Positions 6,443 through 12,823 of a stretch of DNA of 12,823 nucleotides are shown here, piece by piece. Position 1 is the first letter of the stretch; each line of letters starts with the position of its first letter. Source of the stretch: Agrobacterium fabrum (GTDB taxonomy: Bacteria > Pseudomonadota > Alphaproteobacteria > Rhizobiales > Rhizobiaceae); the NCBI GenBank assembly GCA_003241215.1, contig QFOL01000092.1, positions 1 through 12,823 on the forward strand, given 5' to 3'. A program made the position numbers and the translations under genes. The notes below the pieces were generated by a model, which searched no databases, was not told the origin of the DNA, and saw only the letters and a program-made list of their open reading frames with translations.

Positions 6443-7444
6443 ATGCGGCCGATAACCTATGAAAAACCCGAGACCCTGGAGGCTGCCATACTGGCGCTGG
6501 GCCGACCGGATAGCCTGTTCGTGGCGGGTGGGACGACGGTTTTCGATCTCATGAAGGTCAATGTGCTGAAGGCCGGCCATCTGGTGGATGTGACACGGCT
6601 TGGCGACCCGCGCCTTTCCGCCATCGAGATCAGCGATACGGCGATCCGCGTCGGCGCGCTGGTGCGCATGGCCGATCTGGCCGCCCATCCCGAGATCCGG
6701 TCGATCTGTCCGCTCATACCCCAGTCGCTTGATCTCGGCGCGTCGGAGCAGATCCGCAACATGGCGCGGCTCGGCGGCAATGTGCTGCAACGCACGCGTT
6801 GCACCTATTTCCGCGACCCCAGTTTCGGCGCCTGCAACAAGCGCAATCCAGGCTCGGGTTGCGTTGCCCTCGACGGTCACAACCGCCAGCATGCGATCCT
6901 CGGAACGAGCGAAGCCTGCATCGCGATCTATCCGGGTGATTTCCCGCAGGCGCTCGCGGCGCTCGACGCGCGGGTGGAGACGATCGGCAGGCAAGGTCGG
7001 ATGCGCACCATCCCCTTCACGGACCTGCACCGATTGCCGGGCGTGACGCCCCATGTCGAGACCGTGCTGGAGCGTGACGAACTGATCACCGGCTTCGTCA
7101 TACCGCGCGGCCCATGGATGCGGCGGTCGCTGTATCTGAAAATCAGGGATCGGCAATCTTACGCCTTCGCGCTCGCAAGCGCCGCCGTCGCCCTCGACCT
7201 TGCCGCCGACGGCACCGTGCGGGAGGCGCGCATCGGGCTTGGCGGCGTAGCCACCGTTCCGTGGCGCGCCCGCGAGGCCGAAGCGGCCCTCAAGGGGAGC
7301 ATATTGACGGAGGAAAATGCGCATCGGGCTGCGGAGGCGGCCTTTGCCGGGGCCGTCGCCCATTCGCACAATCATTACAAGATTCCGCTTGGCAAGCAGA
7401 CCCTGGTTCGGGCGCTGCTCGCTGCGGCGATGATGGAGATCTGA
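6443..7444 (+). CDS. paoB: Periplasmic aldehyde oxidoreductase, FAD-binding subunit (PaoB)
   Basis: A 333-residue medium subunit of the CO-dehydrogenase flavoprotein type. FAD-binding motifs are visible as VAGGTTVFDLMK at 27-38 and IRNMARLGGNVLQ at 104-116. Immediately after comes a cysteine block, RCTYFRDPSFGAC-NKRNPGSGC (Cys120, 131, 140), typical of the PaoB branch, in which an additional 4Fe-4S cluster is known; simple xanthine dehydrogenase flavin subunits lack it. A fourth ligand is not certain here (Cys89 and Cys158 are other cysteines nearby). The role is to take electrons from the 2Fe-2S clusters and pass them to an acceptor. GGAGGG at 6430-6435, inside the end of paoA, is the ribosome site, and paoC follows 2 bases after the stop, so the three genes are tightly coupled. 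Confidence 0.92.
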   Translation: MRPITYEKPETLEAAILALGRPDSLFVAGGTTVFDLMKVNVLKAGHLVDVTRLGDPRLSAIEISDTAIRVGALVRMADLAAHPEIRSICPLIPQSLDLGASEQIRNMARLGGNVLQRTRCTYFRDPSFGACNKRNPGSGCVALDGHNRQHAILGTSEACIAIYPGDFPQALAALDARVETIGRQGRMRTIPFTDLHRLPGVTPHVETVLERDELITGFVIPRGPWMRRSLYLKIRDRQSYAFALASAAVALDLAADGTVREARIGLGGVATVPWRAREAEAALKGSILTEENAHRAAEAAFAGAVAHSHNHYKIPLGKQTLVRALLAAAMMEI

Positions 7445-7446
7445 CG

Positions 7447-9636
7447 ATGTCGGGAAACGAAACCACGCTTCGCGAATTGCCGCTGATCGGGCGCGGCCAT
7501 GCGCGCTATGACGGCCGGGCCAAGGTCACGGGCCGCGCCCGGTTTGCGGCCGATGTCGTCGTCGCCGATCCGATCCATGCGTTTTTTCTCCTGAGCACCA
7601 TTTCGCGGGGGCGGGTCGACAGGATCGAGACCGGTCATGCCCTGAACCTGCCAGGGGTCATCGACATCGTAACGCATGAAAACGCGCCCGTGCTCGCGGC
7701 CCCCGTCAGCCAGGCTGCGGGTTCGGCGACCAACCATCAGCCATTGACCGGTCCGGACATTCTGTTTGAGGGCCAGATCATCGGCGTCGTGCTGGCGGAG
7801 AGTTTTGAGACCGCCCGTGAAGCTGCAGCACTTGTCGATGTTCATTATGCCGAGCAGCCGGCGGCGGTGACATTGGACAGTCCGGGTACCGACACGCAGC
7901 GCTGGTCCGAAGTCAACCCGAATTTCGAGGATCCGCAGGTCGGCGACGCCGAAAAGGCGCTGGCCGAGGCTGCTGTGACCGTCGACGCGACCTATCGCAT
8001 GCAGAGCCAGGTCCATAATGCGATGGAGCCCTTTCCGACCACGGTCCTGTGGGACGGCGATGATCTCATCGTCCACGAACCCAGCCAATATGTCGCCGGC
8101 CTGCAACGGGGCGTCGCGCGGCAACTCGGCATCGATCCATCGCGCGTCCGCATCATCAGCCCCTATATCGGCGGCGGTTTCGGCGGCAAACTGAGCCTGA
8201 CGCCGCGAACGGCGATCCTTGCGGCGCTCGCCCGCGGGCATCGCCGGCCGGTGAAACTGGTGGCGACACGCTCGCAGGGTTTCACCCTGTCCACCTATCG
8301 CGGCGAGAGCCGTCATCGCATCCGGCTAGGCGCGACGTCCGATGGCAGGCTGACGGCACTCGCCCATGAGGCCTGGGAGATGTGCTCGCGCTTCGGAGCC
8401 TATGCCAACGCGGCGACGGACCTGACGGCGGACATGTACGCGGCACCGGCGATCTTCACGCGCGTGAACATCGTCCGTACCGACCGGACAACGCCCGGTT
8501 TCATGCGCGGACCAGGCGAGACGCCCTATATGTTCGCACTCGAGACGGCCATGGACGAGCTGGCCTATCGCCTCGAAATCGATCCCGTCGAATTGCGGCG
8601 GCGCAACGAACCGGCAAGAAGCCCGATCGACGGGAGCCGCTTCACCAGCCGGTCGCTTGTCAAATGTTTTGACGAGGCGGCCAGGCGTTTCGGATGGGAG
8701 AGCAGACATCCTGTTCCGGGCACGAGACGCGACGGCGACTGGCTTGTGGGTTATGGCTGCGCGGCCGCGACATTCCCCTGCTTCAATTACGGTGGCAGCG
8801 CAACCGTCACATTGCTGCGCTCCGGTAAGGTGCGGGTCGAAACCGCCGCGTCCGAAATAGGCACTGGCGCCTATACGGCGCTCGGTCAGGTGGCGGCGGA
8901 ACTGCTTGGATTGCCGATCGAGAATGTGGAGGTTTTCTTGGGCGACAGCCTGTTGCCACCGACAGCGCCGGCGGGCGGCTCCATGCAGACCGCCAGCACC
9001 GTTCCGGCAATCCGGCTTGCCTGTGAACGCATCGTTACACGGCTCGGCGGCGCAATGCCTTCCGTGGCCGATCTCGCCGCGGCCTTTGACCGGTTGGGAA
9101 CGCCTTCCATTCAGGAAACGGCGCAATACGCCGCCTTCGGCGGCAAAAACGCCAATGGCGGCCGCGCCGTCCTGTCCACGGAAAAAGGCGACGAACCCAT
9201 CGCCATCGCATCTTACGGCGCGCAGTTCGCGGAAGTGCGGATCAATGCCCGCACAAAGGAGTTGCGCGTACCGCGCCTTATCGGCGCTTTCGCCGCCGGG
9301 CGCATTCTCAATGAACGCACCGCATTGGCGCAATATCGTGGAGGCATGATCTGGGGGCTGTCCTCGGCCCTGTTCGAAGGGCTGGCGATCGATCCGATCC
9401 AAAACAGGGTCATCAATACCAATTTCGAGGAATATGCCATTCCCGTGAATGCCGATGTGCAGACGGTCGAGGCTATTCTCGTTCCCGAGGAGGACAACGA
9501 GGTCAATCCGCTCGGCGTGAAGGGCATCGGGGAAATCGGCATCGTCGGTGTTGCCGCCGCCGTCTCGAATGCGATTTTCGACGCGACCGGCAAGCGCCTG
9601 CGCGATCTGCCGATCACGCTGGACAAGTTGTTCTGA
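7447..9636 (+). CDS. paoC: Periplasmic aldehyde oxidoreductase, molybdenum (MCD)-binding subunit (PaoC)
   Basis: A 729-residue large subunit, close to the usual length of about 730 for PaoC. The open frame extends 111 codons further upstream without a stop, but that part overlaps paoB in another frame. The ATG at 7447 has GGAG at 7435-7438 and begins with the family-type MSGNETTLRELPLIGRGHAR. Cofactor-binding motif GGGFGGK is at 242-248; FMRGPGE and GGSMQTAS are further conserved blocks. The catalytic base is Glu696 in KGIGEIG, near the C-terminus, as in all Mo hydroxylases. It should oxidise aldehydes to carboxylic acids using water oxygen. All signature residues are present, so the enzyme appears functional. 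Substrate range cannot be read from the sequence; relatives prefer aromatic aldehydes. Confidence 0.93.
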   Translation: MSGNETTLRELPLIGRGHARYDGRAKVTGRARFAADVVVADPIHAFFLLSTISRGRVDRIETGHALNLPGVIDIVTHENAPVLAAPVSQAAGSATNHQPLTGPDILFEGQIIGVVLAESFETAREAAALVDVHYAEQPAAVTLDSPGTDTQRWSEVNPNFEDPQVGDAEKALAEAAVTVDATYRMQSQVHNAMEPFPTTVLWDGDDLIVHEPSQYVAGLQRGVARQLGIDPSRVRIISPYIGGGFGGKLSLTPRTAILAALARGHRRPVKLVATRSQGFTLSTYRGESRHRIRLGATSDGRLTALAHEAWEMCSRFGAYANAATDLTADMYAAPAIFTRVNIVRTDRTTPGFMRGPGETPYMFALETAMDELAYRLEIDPVELRRRNEPARSPIDGSRFTSRSLVKCFDEAARRFGWESRHPVPGTRRDGDWLVGYGCAAATFPCFNYGGSATVTLLRSGKVRVETAASEIGTGAYTALGQVAAELLGLPIENVEVFLGDSLLPPTAPAGGSMQTASTVPAIRLACERIVTRLGGAMPSVADLAAAFDRLGTPSIQETAQYAAFGGKNANGGRAVLSTEKGDEPIAIASYGAQFAEVRINARTKELRVPRLIGAFAAGRILNERTALAQYRGGMIWGLSSALFEGLAIDPIQNRVINTNFEEYAIPVNADVQTVEAILVPEEDNEVNPLGVKGIGEIGIVGVAAAVSNAIFDATGKRLRDLPITLDKLF

Positions 9637-9708
9637 TACCGCCGTGGAAAATACGTATTGAGCGCAACGCGCCATATGTCTTCCACCCATGAAATGTTGA
9701 GGCTTATG

Positions 9709-10545
9709 ATGAACAAGACCGCTTTGGTGACGGGCGCCTCTTCCGGCATTGGCGAAGCGACCGTCCGCCAGCTAATTTCAAATGGCTACAGGGTCTTTGC
9801 CGCAGCACGACGGATCGAACGGATGAGGCCGCTGGAAGCGCTCGGAGCGACACTCCTTTCGTTGGACCTGACCGATGACGCATCCATCACCGCCGCATTG
9901 GAGGAGGTCGCGCGCGTGACGGGCGGGCGTCTTGATGTCCTTGTCAATAATGCCGGCTACGGCAGCTATGGCGCTCTGGAGGACGTGCCCATGGACGAGG
10001 CGCGGCGACAGGTCGAGGTCAATCTGTTCGGTCTCGCTCGGCTGTGCCAGCTCTCGATCCCGTTGATGCGCGCGCGGCGGTCCGGCACGATCATCAACGT
10101 CACCTCGGTGGGCGGTAAATTCGGCGAACCTTTCGGCAGCTGGTACCATGCCACCAAATTCGCCGTGGAGGGGCTGTCTGACTGCATGCGCCTCGAACTC
10201 AGGCCCTTCGGAATTCGTGTCGTCGTTATCGAACCCGGCGCGATCCGCACTGAGTGGAACGAAATCGCTCGCAAAAGCTTGGTCGAACAGTCGGGCGACG
10301 CCGCCTATGGCCCCTTTGCCCGGCGTCATGCGGCAATGCTCGCCAGCGCAGACGCGTCGAGCACGGCGTCTGAACCAGATGTTGTCGCTCGCGCCATCAG
10401 CAAAGCGGTTGCGGCTCGTAATCCGTCCCCCCGCTACCCGATCGGTGGCGGCGCAAAACTTTTCCTTTTTATTGCCTGGTTATTACCCGACAAGGCCCTC
10501 GATCGGATAATGTGGCGCATGTCACAGGGACGGGAATCTGCCTGA
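9709..10545 (+). CDS. Classical short-chain dehydrogenase/reductase (SDR)
   Basis: A 278-residue NAD(P)-dependent oxidoreductase. Motifs: TGASSGIG at 8-15 (cofactor), VNNAG at 79-83, catalytic Ser133 (NVTSVGG), Tyr146 and Lys150 (WYHATK). AARRIER after the second strand hints at NADP(H) preference. The substrate is unknown; a hydrophobic tail (LFLFIAWLLP) near residue 255 may touch the membrane or form part of the substrate pocket. The frame is open from a TTG at 9658 and from ATGs at 9676, 9694 and 9706, but TTGAGG 6 bases before 9709 and the usual distance to the glycine motif favour 9709. It lies 72 bp after paoC on the same strand, so it may be co-transcribed and act on a related alcohol/carbonyl; this is inference. 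Confidence 0.87.
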   Translation: MNKTALVTGASSGIGEATVRQLISNGYRVFAAARRIERMRPLEALGATLLSLDLTDDASITAALEEVARVTGGRLDVLVNNAGYGSYGALEDVPMDEARRQVEVNLFGLARLCQLSIPLMRARRSGTIINVTSVGGKFGEPFGSWYHATKFAVEGLSDCMRLELRPFGIRVVVIEPGAIRTEWNEIARKSLVEQSGDAAYGPFARRHAAMLASADASSTASEPDVVARAISKAVAARNPSPRYPIGGGAKLFLFIAWLLPDKALDRIMWRMSQGRESA

Positions 10546-10680
10546 ACAGAACCGGGAGTAGATAGATGCGAATGGGGCATCATCTCGCGACCTAGCATAC
10601 TTCTTGATACCGGCGGGGTGCGCATTGTGGTATCTGGTCGCCGGCAAGATCGGCTCCCATTCGGTCTCGCCAGCAATCCT

Positions 10681-10709
10681 TTGGAGTATCGGATCAAGTC
10701 GGCTATATG
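10681..10709 (+). promoter_or_regulatory. Candidate promoter of the second tetR gene
   Basis: TTGGAG (10681-10686), a 17-bp spacer and TATATG (10704-10709) resemble a housekeeping promoter. Transcription would begin near 10716, placing the palindrome at 10724-10742 just downstream of the start site, where a bound repressor would block elongation or open-complex formation. It is also consistent with translation starting at 10763. Confidence 0.45.
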
Positions 10710-10723
10710 ATTCTCCGATTATG

Positions 10724-10742
10724 GTTGTGCAAATGGCGCAAC
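10724..10742. promoter_or_regulatory. 19-bp palindromic operator upstream of the second tetR gene
   Basis: GTTGTGCAAATGGCGCAAC has arms GTTGTGC/GCGCAAC that are complementary at 6 of 7 positions. Its length and GTTG...CAAC ends equal those of the element at 5736-5754 between xdhC and paoA. It lies 20 bp before the ATG at 10763, a normal place for autoregulation by a TetR protein. Confidence 0.55.
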
Positions 10743-10762
10743 ATTTTTTCGGTAATCAGACT

Positions 10763-11422
10763 ATGACGCATCCATTCCAGCGCGCCCGCAGCATTAAAGC
10801 CAAAGAGCAGCGCGGGAGCGATATTCTGCAAGCTGCCCGTATGCTCGCGGCGGAACAGGGCATCCGCGCGGTCACGCTGACGGAGATTGCGAATGCAATC
10901 GGCATGCACAAATCCGCCCTGCTGCGCTACTTTGAAACCCGCGAGCAGATTTTTCTGGTCCTCGCGGGACAAGACTGGCGGGAATGGTCTGCTGCTTTAC
11001 GCGCCGCTCTGAACGAGATCGAAACGCCAGATCCGCAAGCGGTAGCGGCGATATTCGCCCGCACGCTCGTCGCACGGCCGCTGTTTTGCGACCTGCTTGC
11101 CCATGTTCCGCTGAACCTCGAGCGCAATGTCTCTGTGGAACACGTGCGCATGTTCAAGCTGATTGCCCTGGAGGAGGTGGCGGCCATCGCCTCGGAGCTG
11201 GAGCACCGGCTCGGCCTGTCCGAATCGCAGGCGATCAGCATCATATCCACGGCGGTGAGTATGGCCGGCGCGCTCTGGCAGATGGCGACGCCGGGCCCCG
11301 ACGTGGCGCGGCTCTACCGCGAAGAACCGCTTCTGGCCCATGCGATCGTCGATGTCGAACCTCGGCTGGCGGACATTCTTTCCGGGCTTATTTCCGGATA
11401 TATCGGGTACTATGACGAGTAA
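10763..11422 (+). CDS. TetR/AcrR-family transcriptional regulator (second of two)
   Basis: A 219-residue protein from the ATG at 10763. The frame is open back to 10604, but the upstream 53 codons look unlike TetR proteins and contain the putative promoter and operator, so I prefer 10763; ATGs at 10721 and 10733 fall within or beside the palindrome. None has a strong Shine-Dalgarno. The helix-turn-helix lies at about residues 38-57 (TLTEIANAIGMHKSALLRYF). The C-terminal effector domain begins near residue 75 and has the LVARPLFCDLLAHVPLNLER pattern seen in a common TetR subgroup. It probably represses its own gene and, by the shared palindrome, the pao module. Its last codons overlap by 8 bases an ATG at 11415 of the recombinase remnant. 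Confidence 0.87.
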   Translation: MTHPFQRARSIKAKEQRGSDILQAARMLAAEQGIRAVTLTEIANAIGMHKSALLRYFETREQIFLVLAGQDWREWSAALRAALNEIETPDPQAVAAIFARTLVARPLFCDLLAHVPLNLERNVSVEHVRMFKLIALEEVAAIASELEHRLGLSESQAISIISTAVSMAGALWQMATPGPDVARLYREEPLLAHAIVDVEPRLADILSGLISGYIGYYDE

Positions 11423-12653
11423 AACCGTCACGCCGTCGATGCTCCACGCCTTGCCGACATGGCCTGCAGAGATCGGCGACGATCCGATGCATGTCATGAT
11501 GCGGCAGATCATGGCGCTGTTTGACGAGTATCAGTCGAAGGAGAACGCCAAGCATGTCCTGCGGGCGCTGAAGGAGAATGCCCGGCAGGGCTTCTGGAAC
11601 GGCTCGCTCCCGCCGATCAGCTACCGTATCGCCACCGCCGAGACGCGCAGCCTCAAGGTCAAGAAGACGCTGGAAATCGATCCGCTGCACGCCGAAACCG
11701 TGCGGCTGATCTTCCGGCTGGCGCTGAAGGGCGACGGCCGTTCCGGCCCGATGGGGGCAAGGCGATCGTCAGCCATCTGAACCGCAACCGCGTCTTCACC
11801 CGTGATGGCCGGCGCTGGGGGATCGGCCAGCTTCACCGCGTCCTGACCCGCAAGACCTATATTTGGCCAGCACGAGTTCAACAAACGCTCGAAGACCAAG
11901 GAATTGAAGCCGGAGAGCGAGATCGTCACGGTCGAGGTGCCGCCGCTCATCGACCGGGAGACCTTCGAGGCGGTGCAGGCTCATTTGCGGGCGCGCAACC
12001 CGAAGGTGACGCCGCCGCGCGTCGTCAGCGGCCCGACCCTGCTGACCTGCGGCCATTGCAACGGCGCGATGACCATGCGCACCGGCAAGAGCGGGCGCTA
12101 TCGTTATTATGCCTGCTCGATCAAGGCCCGTCAGGGCGAAACCGGCTGCATTGGCCAGGCCACCCCGATGGACAGGCTCGATAGTCTGGTGGCCGGCTAT
12201 ATCGAGGACCGGCTGCTCACACCGGAGCGGCTGGAGGAGGTTCTGGCCACGGTGATCGACCGCCGGCAGGATCAGTCCGAGCGCCGCCGCGAGCATATCG
12301 CCGAATTGAACAAGCGGGCAACCAAGGCCGAGCTGCGCCTGAAACGGCTCTACGACGCGATCGAATCGGGCGTGGCCGATCTCGACGATCCGGCCTTGAA
12401 GGACCGTATCATCGGCCTCAAGGCGACTCGCGATCAGGCCGAGGCCGACGCCCGGAGAGCGCAGGCGATGCTCGAAAGCGTAACACACCGCACTGTCACC
12501 CCGCAGATGCTCCACCGTCTGGCCGAAACGGCCCGCAAAGCGATGCGCGCCGAAGGCGGCGGCTACCGCCGCGACCACCTGCGGCTGCTGGCGCAGCGTG
12601 TCGAGGTTGGGGACAAGGAGGTCCGCATCATGGGGGGAAGAGCAATCTACTGA
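11415..12653 (+). pseudogene. Large serine recombinase (site-specific integrase), truncated and frameshifted
   Basis: Remnant of a resolvase/recombinase-family integrase. Homology starts at about 11470 (EIGDDPMHVMMRQIMALFDEY), so the roughly 110 N-terminal residues with the catalytic serine (YARxS type) are missing. The middle then reads through three frameshifts. One base is lost at about 11755 (ATGGGGGCAAGGCG, expected GVKAIVS-like continuation into SHLNRN). One T is gained at about 11868 (ACCTATATTTGGCC, expected TYIGQHEF). One G is probably lost in the G run at 12632-12637. Still readable are the recombinase domain, a zinc-ribbon (CGHC at about 12049-12060, then YYACS and a GC) and the long coiled coil with QSERRREHIAELNK. 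The zinc-ribbon stretch appears a few residues shorter than usual before CGHC. It cannot be active as it stands. Confidence 0.85.
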
Positions 12654-12724
12654 GAACGCTGGTGACTCTGTCCGGCCCGGGCGGGAAATCGGAAAATCTG
12701 GGGGTGCCCAGTTTTGTTCCGAAG

Positions 12725-12815
12725 TGGCGGAGAGGATGGGATTCGAACCCACGATACGCTTTTGACGTATACTCCCTTAGCAGGGGAGCGCCTTCGACCA
12801 CTCGGCCACCTCTCC
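12725..12815 (-). tRNA. tRNA-Ser (anticodon GCU)
   Basis: Read on the minus strand, a complete class II tRNA of 91 nt including an encoded CCA (12727-12725). Acceptor arms GGAGAGG (12815-12809) and CCTCTCC (12735-12729) pair over 7 bp, with discriminator G at 12728. The anticodon loop CTGCTAA gives GCU at 12781-12779, reading AGC/AGU serine codons. A long variable arm (TATACG...CGTATC type) and the T-loop GGTTCGAATCC are present. The 3' end points at the recombinase remnant, the usual geometry of a tRNA used as an integration site. Confidence 0.96.
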
Positions 12816-12823
12816 GGTGCGGC

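Larger units (their letters stand above)
10546..10762. other. Intergenic region upstream of the second tetR gene
   Basis: No gene is visible. The frame of the downstream tetR is open through most of it, but that part does not resemble TetR proteins. It holds the promoter candidate and the 19-bp palindrome listed separately. An 8-codon frame beginning at 10566 after GGGAG is too short to support. Confidence 0.5.

Noticed and set aside
7114..7446. A 111-codon upstream extension of paoC
   Set aside because: It overlaps paoB in a different frame, is Arg-rich and unlike Mo-hydroxylase N-termini; the ATG at 7447 has a ribosome site and the expected sequence.
9650..9659. AATACGTATT palindrome between paoC and the SDR gene
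   Set aside because: A 10-bp AT-rich palindrome is expected by chance, and no promoter is visible around it.
6011..9690. Long open frames on the minus strand (6011-7375, 7375-8316, 8326-9690) opposite paoABC
   Set aside because: They lie entirely antisense to strongly supported genes, have Arg/His/Gly-rich shadow compositions and no ribosome sites; the long openness follows from GC-rich codon use. That two are exactly 454 codons is coincidence.
10566..10595. Eight-codon leader peptide after GGGAG upstream of tetR
   Set aside because: Too short to support, no attenuator structure follows, and it lies upstream of the proposed tetR promoter.
1..12724. Second copy of the tRNA-Ser 3' end as a left attachment site, insertion sequences or a CRISPR array
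   Set aside because: Reading through the window I found no repeat of the tRNA T-arm/acceptor sequence, no transposase with terminal inverted repeats and no regularly spaced repeats.

Overview
The window looks like a chromosomal segment of an alphaproteobacterium of the order Hyphomicrobiales (Rhizobiales). The clearest pointer is the left edge, which carries the first 24 codons of a Porin_2-type outer-membrane porin whose leader is almost identical to those of Brucella, Ochrobactrum and Agrobacterium porins. The high GC of the coding regions, the tRNA-Ser at the right edge and the type of serine recombinase next to it agree with this. I cannot name a genus from the sequence alone.

Layout from left to right: (1) porin start (minus) and a long gene-free leader, 74-742. 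(2) A divergent pair: a TetR-family repressor (743-1330, minus) and an extended SDR / dihydroflavonol-reductase-like enzyme (1418-2437, plus). Two 24-bp inverted repeats lie over the promoters between them. (3) Two genes I do not recognise, also divergent: a secreted cysteine-rich protein (2472-3164, minus) and a small single-span membrane protein (3361-3588, plus), followed by about 480 bp with no convincing gene. (4) A complete molybdenum-hydroxylase module of the periplasmic aldehyde oxidoreductase (PaoABC) type. The structural genes paoA-paoB-paoC run rightward (5828-9636). The cofactor-maturation genes, an XdhC/PaoD-like chaperone and a MocA-like cytidylyltransferase, run leftward (5717-4067). 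(5) A classical SDR (9709-10545) and a second TetR-family regulator (10763-11422). (6) A decayed large serine recombinase (about 11415-12653) ending beside the 3' end of tRNA-Ser(GCU) (12725-12815, minus), which looks like the edge of an old genomic island.

How the parts fit together: MocA makes molybdopterin cytosine dinucleotide (MCD), the XdhC/PaoD protein handles it for PaoC, and PaoA (two 2Fe-2S clusters plus a Tat signal), PaoB (FAD) and PaoC (Mo) form a heterotrimer folded in the cytoplasm and exported through Tat. It should oxidise aldehydes to acids in the periplasm. Two other oxidoreductases of carbonyl/alcohol type, each beside a TetR gene, suggest that the segment as a whole deals with reactive carbonyls or aromatic compounds; that is inference.

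The most useful new observation is a regulatory link. A 19-bp palindrome with ends GTTG...CAAC sits between the divergent pao and xdhC/mocA genes (5736-5754). A second 19-bp palindrome of the same form sits just before the second tetR gene (10724-10742). The simplest reading is that this TetR protein represses itself and the whole Mo-enzyme module.
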